DNA from: Planctomycetia bacterium
GTDB lineage: Bacteria; Planctomycetota; Planctomycetia; Gemmatales; Gemmataceae
Length of the DNA: 64,000 nucleotides
Assembly: GCA_005808665.1 (NCBI GenBank)
Contig: SYLG01000049.1
Span: 1 to 64,000 of the forward strand
Direction: 5' to 3'
The position numbers were made by a program, and so were the translations under genes. Shown in pieces: positions 60,179 through 64,000 of this stretch (position 1 is its first letter; each line of letters starts with the position of its first letter). The notes beneath the pieces were generated by a model. That model worked only from the letters and a program-made list of their open reading frames with translations, had not been told where the DNA came from and did not search any database.

Positions 60179-60994
60179 ATGCGTCGCTGGTTTACCTGGA
60201 TTGGGCTTGGAATTGTCGCCGCTGGTTTTTGCCAGGTAGCCATCGGCCTCCCGCAGGAAATTCCTTTTCTATCCAAAATATCTACCCCATCTGCGGCTTT
60301 GAACCTTTGGGAGCGTGGTCAAAAAGCCATTACGAATGGCCTTCCCAAGGATGCGATTCCCCTTTACAAACAAAGCTTGGCTCTCGATCCCCAATTGCAT
60401 CGCAATCATTTAAGCCTTGCGGCGGCTTTTCTCGAGGAGGGAGAGGATAAACAGGCCGCCGATGCGATGGAACGCTACCTGGATCGTGAACCAAACCACC
60501 TTTCCGTTCGCCAACATTATGGCGAATTGCTGATACGATTGGGAAGGCTACCCGATGCCAGGAGGCAGTTGGATCGCTTCCTGGCCGAGGCTCAAAAACA
60601 GGCACAACCCGATGGGATCCTGCTTCATACCCATGGCCGGCTTCTGGAAATTGCCGAATCGGCCAACGACTCTTATGAAGAGCACTTTCACAGGGGGATC
60701 GGCCTCTTCTATCTGGCCTTCCAACCGGTTGCCACCGGGACACCCCTTGAAAATCAACCCGAAACCCTCCTTTGCAAGGCGGCACTCCAACTCAATCAGG
60801 CAGTAAGGCTCAAACCCCAAATGCCAAGGCCCAGGCTTTACCTGTATAAAATTTGGCATAAATTGGGTCAGACCCAACCGGCTCTTCAAGCCCTTCACGA
60901 GGCCGAAACCCTTCAATGGGAAGGGGAAATGACCCCTTGGGAACGATCTTCCCTTTGGAGCCTTTTGTCGGAAAAAAACAGGCTTGTGGGATGA
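60179..60994 (+). CDS. Secreted or membrane-anchored tetratricopeptide-repeat protein
   Basis: A 271-residue protein with an N-terminal signal or anchor (MRRWFTWIGLGIVAAGFCQVAIG) followed by TPR-like helix pairs: LWERGQKAITNGLPKDAIPLY, LAAAFLEEGEDKQAADAME, YGELLIRLGRLPDARRQLD and a last pair near YKIWHKLGQTQPALQALHE. I chose ATG 60179 because it starts directly at the signal and has GGGG nine bases upstream; the extension to 60131 is rejected. It probably serves as an envelope scaffold. The next gene begins 153 bases on, same strand, and also has a signal peptide. Confidence 0.8.
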   Translation: MRRWFTWIGLGIVAAGFCQVAIGLPQEIPFLSKISTPSAALNLWERGQKAITNGLPKDAIPLYKQSLALDPQLHRNHLSLAAAFLEEGEDKQAADAMERYLDREPNHLSVRQHYGELLIRLGRLPDARRQLDRFLAEAQKQAQPDGILLHTHGRLLEIAESANDSYEEHFHRGIGLFYLAFQPVATGTPLENQPETLLCKAALQLNQAVRLKPQMPRPRLYLYKIWHKLGQTQPALQALHEAETLQWEGEMTPWERSSLWSLLSEKNRLVG

Positions 60995-61147
60995 TTTTCC
61001 TTTCCCGACCGTCAAAATATCTCCCTCCAGGGAAAAATAACCCACCCTAAGGCCAACTATGCCCTGTCCCAAGGGTTTAAAAAAGGATAGGATTGCCCAT
61101 AGGTTTTTCCTCATCCTTTGCTGGCACCGTTCATGCCGAGGCACCCC

Positions 61148-62500
61148 ATGTTCGCAAAATCCCAGGCGTTTGGGCGTTGGTTTTCGGGTTTATGCCTGAT
61201 GGGCTTGGCCGTAGCCGGCCTGGTTGCCCAAGACATTCCTTTGGGTGAGACTTCCTTCAAAGACCTTCAGAAAAAGGCAGGAATCGCCCGTGGGCCTTTC
61301 AACGACCTGATCAAGGGGACCCGGATTTGGAACCCGAAGGACCTTTTAGCCGTTGCTGCGGTGGAGGATGTTGCCCGGTTCCAGATCTATTCCTTTACAT
61401 ATCCCAAAAATATTGAAAACAAAACCGATAAAGGGCCTGATCTCAACAAGCAATTCGTTGAGGCCGAACAGCAGATGCGTGCCATCCTGCTTAGCGATAA
61501 AAATCGTGTCAATACGCAGGTGCTGGTTGACCTTTATTACGGTGCCATTATCAACAATTCTGCCACGGTTGCCAAATCGGACAATTTGGTTTCCAGGGTC
61601 AATGCCCTTCGGATGATGGCTACTTCAGCTTCGTTACTTTCCACCAGGGATGAGGCTTCCTACAAAGCGATTGTGAACACCCCAACCCTGATAAAAACAG
61701 GGGAACTCCTATTGGATAGGGTGGCCCCATTTTTGGAAAAAGCTCCCGATGAGGCGACCCGTTATTATGCACTTCGTGCCCTAAGGGAAACCTTGAAGGT
61801 CAATCAACTCCTCAGGGAGAACCGTCCGGCAAAAAGTCTAAACCCAGTCAAGGAAGCGGTTTGCCTGAAAGCAGCTGCCCAATTGATTACCGCTCCCCCT
61901 GCCTATGCCCTTGAACTTCCCAAAAATAGTGCCGAAATGGAGGGCTTCCGGGGGCTTCGGCGTGAAGCCGTTCGGGCCCTTGCCAATGCCAGTTCTCCCT
62001 TGCTGCCCCAGGATTTTAGCCCGATTTATGTGTTGGCACTTTGCATCAATGATCCCGGTCTGAATCCGGAAGCAAGGCTGGATGAAATGGCAGAAGCAGC
62101 TGCGGGAATGGCCCGGATGGCCCCGCTTGACAAAAACGATACCGACTATTCCCCCGAATACACCGTGGTTCTCATTGGCCGTTTCATCCAGAATTTTGCC
62201 GAACGCTACAGCACCAAAGGCAACAGCGAATTCGACAAGGCAAACTCCTGGAAAACCCAGGCAGCCCGACTGAACGAATCTCTCGATTTCTTCCGGAATC
62301 GCTATCCCAAAAACAAATTCATCCAGGAAATGTCCTTGACCTATATCGATTTTTTGCTTGCCGTGGAAAAGGGGCAAACCGATTTCAAAGCCGTAAATGT
62401 CGAAGACAGGCTCAATGTCTGGATGCGTGATCCCACTACCATCAAGCGATTTTTCAAAAGCAAACCGAATTCTGCCCTACCTGAAAAGGCAGGCGGGTAA
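61148..62500 (+). CDS. Secreted protein of unknown function, mostly helical
   Basis: I do not recognise this 450-residue protein. A signal peptide (MFAKSQAFGRWFSGLCLMGLAVAGLVAQ) is followed by a largely helical body, for example VEAEQQMRAILLSDK, VSRVNALRMMATSASLL and TRYYALRALRETLKVNQLL, reminiscent of HEAT or armadillo-like packing, though no repeat unit is regular. The start at 61148 has GAGG six bases upstream; in-frame ATGs at 61118 and 61133 are less likely. It is followed after 159 bases by the DUF1501 gene on the same strand. Confidence 0.75.
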   Translation: MFAKSQAFGRWFSGLCLMGLAVAGLVAQDIPLGETSFKDLQKKAGIARGPFNDLIKGTRIWNPKDLLAVAAVEDVARFQIYSFTYPKNIENKTDKGPDLNKQFVEAEQQMRAILLSDKNRVNTQVLVDLYYGAIINNSATVAKSDNLVSRVNALRMMATSASLLSTRDEASYKAIVNTPTLIKTGELLLDRVAPFLEKAPDEATRYYALRALRETLKVNQLLRENRPAKSLNPVKEAVCLKAAAQLITAPPAYALELPKNSAEMEGFRGLRREAVRALANASSPLLPQDFSPIYVLALCINDPGLNPEARLDEMAEAAAGMARMAPLDKNDTDYSPEYTVVLIGRFIQNFAERYSTKGNSEFDKANSWKTQAARLNESLDFFRNRYPKNKFIQEMSLTYIDFLLAVEKGQTDFKAVNVEDRLNVWMRDPTTIKRFFKSKPNSALPEKAGG

Positions 62501-62659
62501 GCTCCAGGATCGGAAGTTTGGTGCAAAGGAAAACTTCCCCAAAAGGGTTTCCCCTTCCGGCAATTCTGTCTATCGGGTAGAATTTTGAATAGTTGGCATC
62601 CCCTGTCAACCTGATTCCCGAATCCCCGTCGGGAACGCACTCCTTGAGGAGGCTTTTTG

Positions 62660-64000
62660 ATGCTGAAGATTGATCTTGGCAAAACCAAGGGTTACTGTGA
62701 CGGGCTTTCACGCCGCAGTTTTCTTACTCTGGGTGCGGCAGGGATGGCATCCACCGGCCTATCGGGATTTCTCCGTGCCAAAAACAAGGAACAAACCCAG
62801 GCAGGCTCCGATCCCTCTGTTATCCTCATTTGGCTGGATGGGGGGCCTGGTCACCTGGATATGTACGATTTGAAACCGGAAGCCCCAGCCGAATACCGGG
62901 GGTTCTGGAACCCGATTGCCACAACCGTTCCCGGAATGCAGGTTACCGAGCTGTTTCCCAGGCAGGCCAAAGTTGCCCACCTGTTTTCCCTGGTGCGTGG
63001 GCTCCATCACGACACGGGAGATCATTTCGCCGGGGGCCATAGGATGCTCACCGCAAAAAATCTTGGGGTTAGCGGGGCCAATACGGCTACGAAATTTCCA
63101 TCCATTGGAAGTATCGTCCATCGGGAATTGGGTTCCAGGAAAAGTGGCCTGCCAGGTCATGTGGGGGTGCCCCATGCGTCCAGTATTGGGTTAAACCCCG
63201 GATATTTCGGGGCACACTTTCTAGGCAAGCAACATGACCCCTTTCAACCAGGCGGGGATCCCAATGACCCCGGTTTCAAGGTTCAAAACCTGGAATTCGC
63301 CCAAGGATTGGATTTTAACCGTTTGGAGGACAGGTCAGGTCTTTCCAGGACTTTTGATAATCTCAATCGGTCCATTGATGCGTCGGGAACCCTTAGCGCC
63401 ATGGACCGATTTGACCGTGGGGCATTGGATTTTGTCCTCTCGCACCAATCAAGAATTGCCTTTGATATTTCCCGTGAAGATCCCAGGGTTCGGGACCATT
63501 ATGGCCGGCATTCCTGGGGGCAATCTGCCCTTCTGGCGAGACGATTGGTGGAGGCCGGTTCCACCTTTGTGACCGTTCATCTGGGGGGGTGGGATCACCA
63601 CTGGGATTTGAAGGCTGGAATGGAAAATTACCTTCCCAAGGTGGACGATGCGGTTGCCGCCCTTTTGGAGGATCTGAAAGAACGAGGTCTATGGGAAACC
63701 ACCCTGGTGGTCCTTTGTGGAGAGTTTAGCCGAACCCCTAAAATCAACGATGGGGGCAACGGGGGGCCCGCCGGAAGCAAAGGAACTCCTGGTCGCGATC
63801 ACTGGGGCAACTCCATGTTTTGTTTTATGGGGGGTGGGGGTGTACAGGGAGGCCGCATAATTGGATCGACCGATCGGTTGGGCCAAACCCCAAAGACCCG
63901 CCCGGTTACACCTTCAAATATTCATGCTTCCATTTACAAAGTGTTGGGAATCGATCCGGGCCTTAGCCTTCTCGATCCTTCGGGTCGGCCAACCCCGGTG
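62660..64000 (+). CDS. DUF1501 domain-containing TAT-exported protein (cut by window end)
   Basis: An open frame from ATG 62660 (GAGGAGG upstream) to the right edge, giving 447 residues without a stop. The twin-arginine signal SRRSFLTLGAAG lies at residues 17-28. DUF1501 features follow: VILIWLDGGPGHLDMYDLKP, MQVTELFPRQAKVAHLFSLVRG (read in parts), GDHFAGGHRMLT, TVHLGGWDHHWD, VVLCGEFSRTPKIN and RDHWGNSMFCFMGGGGVQGG. These resemble the sulfatase/alkaline-phosphatase-superfamily fold, with Asp and His metal ligands. DUF1501 proteins are usually paired with DUF1549/DUF1553 cytochrome-like genes, whose presence beyond the edge cannot be judged. Little of the C-terminus should be missing. Confidence 0.93.
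   Translation, partial: MLKIDLGKTKGYCDGLSRRSFLTLGAAGMASTGLSGFLRAKNKEQTQAGSDPSVILIWLDGGPGHLDMYDLKPEAPAEYRGFWNPIATTVPGMQVTELFPRQAKVAHLFSLVRGLHHDTGDHFAGGHRMLTAKNLGVSGANTATKFPSIGSIVHRELGSRKSGLPGHVGVPHASSIGLNPGYFGAHFLGKQHDPFQPGGDPNDPGFKVQNLEFAQGLDFNRLEDRSGLSRTFDNLNRSIDASGTLSAMDRFDRGALDFVLSHQSRIAFDISREDPRVRDHYGRHSWGQSALLARRLVEAGSTFVTVHLGGWDHHWDLKAGMENYLPKVDDAVAALLEDLKERGLWETTLVVLCGEFSRTPKINDGGNGGPAGSKGTPGRDHWGNSMFCFMGGGGVQGGRIIGSTDRLGQTPKTRPVTPSNIHASIYKVLGIDPGLSLLDPSGRPTPV

Overview
The window looks like chromosomal DNA of a planctomycete, probably Gemmataceae-like. The evidence is the set of lineage-typical families: DUF1552 and DUF1592/DUF1585 secreted proteins, a TAT-exported DUF1501 protein, a PVC-type haem-binding HEAT-repeat protein, two DUF1559 pilin-like proteins, a giant surface protein with an N-terminal LEDR motif, an oversized SecA and an oversized membrane pyrophosphatase. 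Kdo transferase (waaA) implies a lipid A-type outer membrane, and mqnE implies the futalosine route to menaquinone. The genus is inference; base composition looks roughly balanced by eye. I found no rRNA, tRNA, CRISPR array, transposase or phage gene, so this reads as an ordinary chromosomal segment with several large lineage-specific genes.

Layout. (1) 0.35-12.3 kb, all minus strand: secA, then waaA and a class IV aminotransferase (stop and start codons overlap), then the H+-pyrophosphatase, a small four-helix membrane protein and cstA. (2) 13.0-16.0 kb, plus: a molybdopterin oxidoreductase coupled by ATGA to a TIM-barrel sugar isomerase. (3) 16.1-29.9 kb: a secreted zinc metalloprotease (minus), a DUF1552-DUF1592 pair coupled by ATGA and followed by a secreted heavy-metal-associated-domain protein, a neutral-ceramidase-like protein (minus), a large PVC haem protein (plus) and an unknown secreted protein (minus). 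(4) 30.3-36.8 kb: a DUF1559 pilin-like gene with a near-consensus promoter, a small lipoprotein and a strong terminator; a metallophosphoesterase interrupted by a one-base frameshift; a membrane-anchored TPR protein; an unknown secreted protein. (5) 36.8-39.4 kb, minus: ybaB-recR-rpoN. (6) 39.6-42 kb, plus: a second DUF1559 gene and mqnE. (7) 42.3-56.8 kb: one 4845-residue surface protein made of a Gly-rich beta-helix region, 36 tandem Ig-like repeats counted by eye and a four-motif FG-GAP tail. (8) 57-64 kb, plus: rpsA, a sigma-70 family factor, a TPR protein, an unknown secreted protein and a DUF1501 gene cut by the window edge.

How it fits together. Regions 1, 5 and 8 hold housekeeping functions: protein export, lipid A core, pyrophosphate-driven proton pumping, recombination, alternative and vegetative sigma factors, and translation. 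Regions 2-4 hold the envelope-exported oxidoreductases, hydrolases and c-type haem proteins typical of planctomycetes, most with Sec, TAT or lipoprotein signals. The most unusual object is the 14.5-kb gene in region 7. I do not see a clearly new multi-gene system. The items most worth checking are the giant protein's architecture, the frameshifted phosphoesterase, large insertions in CstA, the pyrophosphatase and SecA, C9 tracts inside two genes, and several unassigned secreted proteins.
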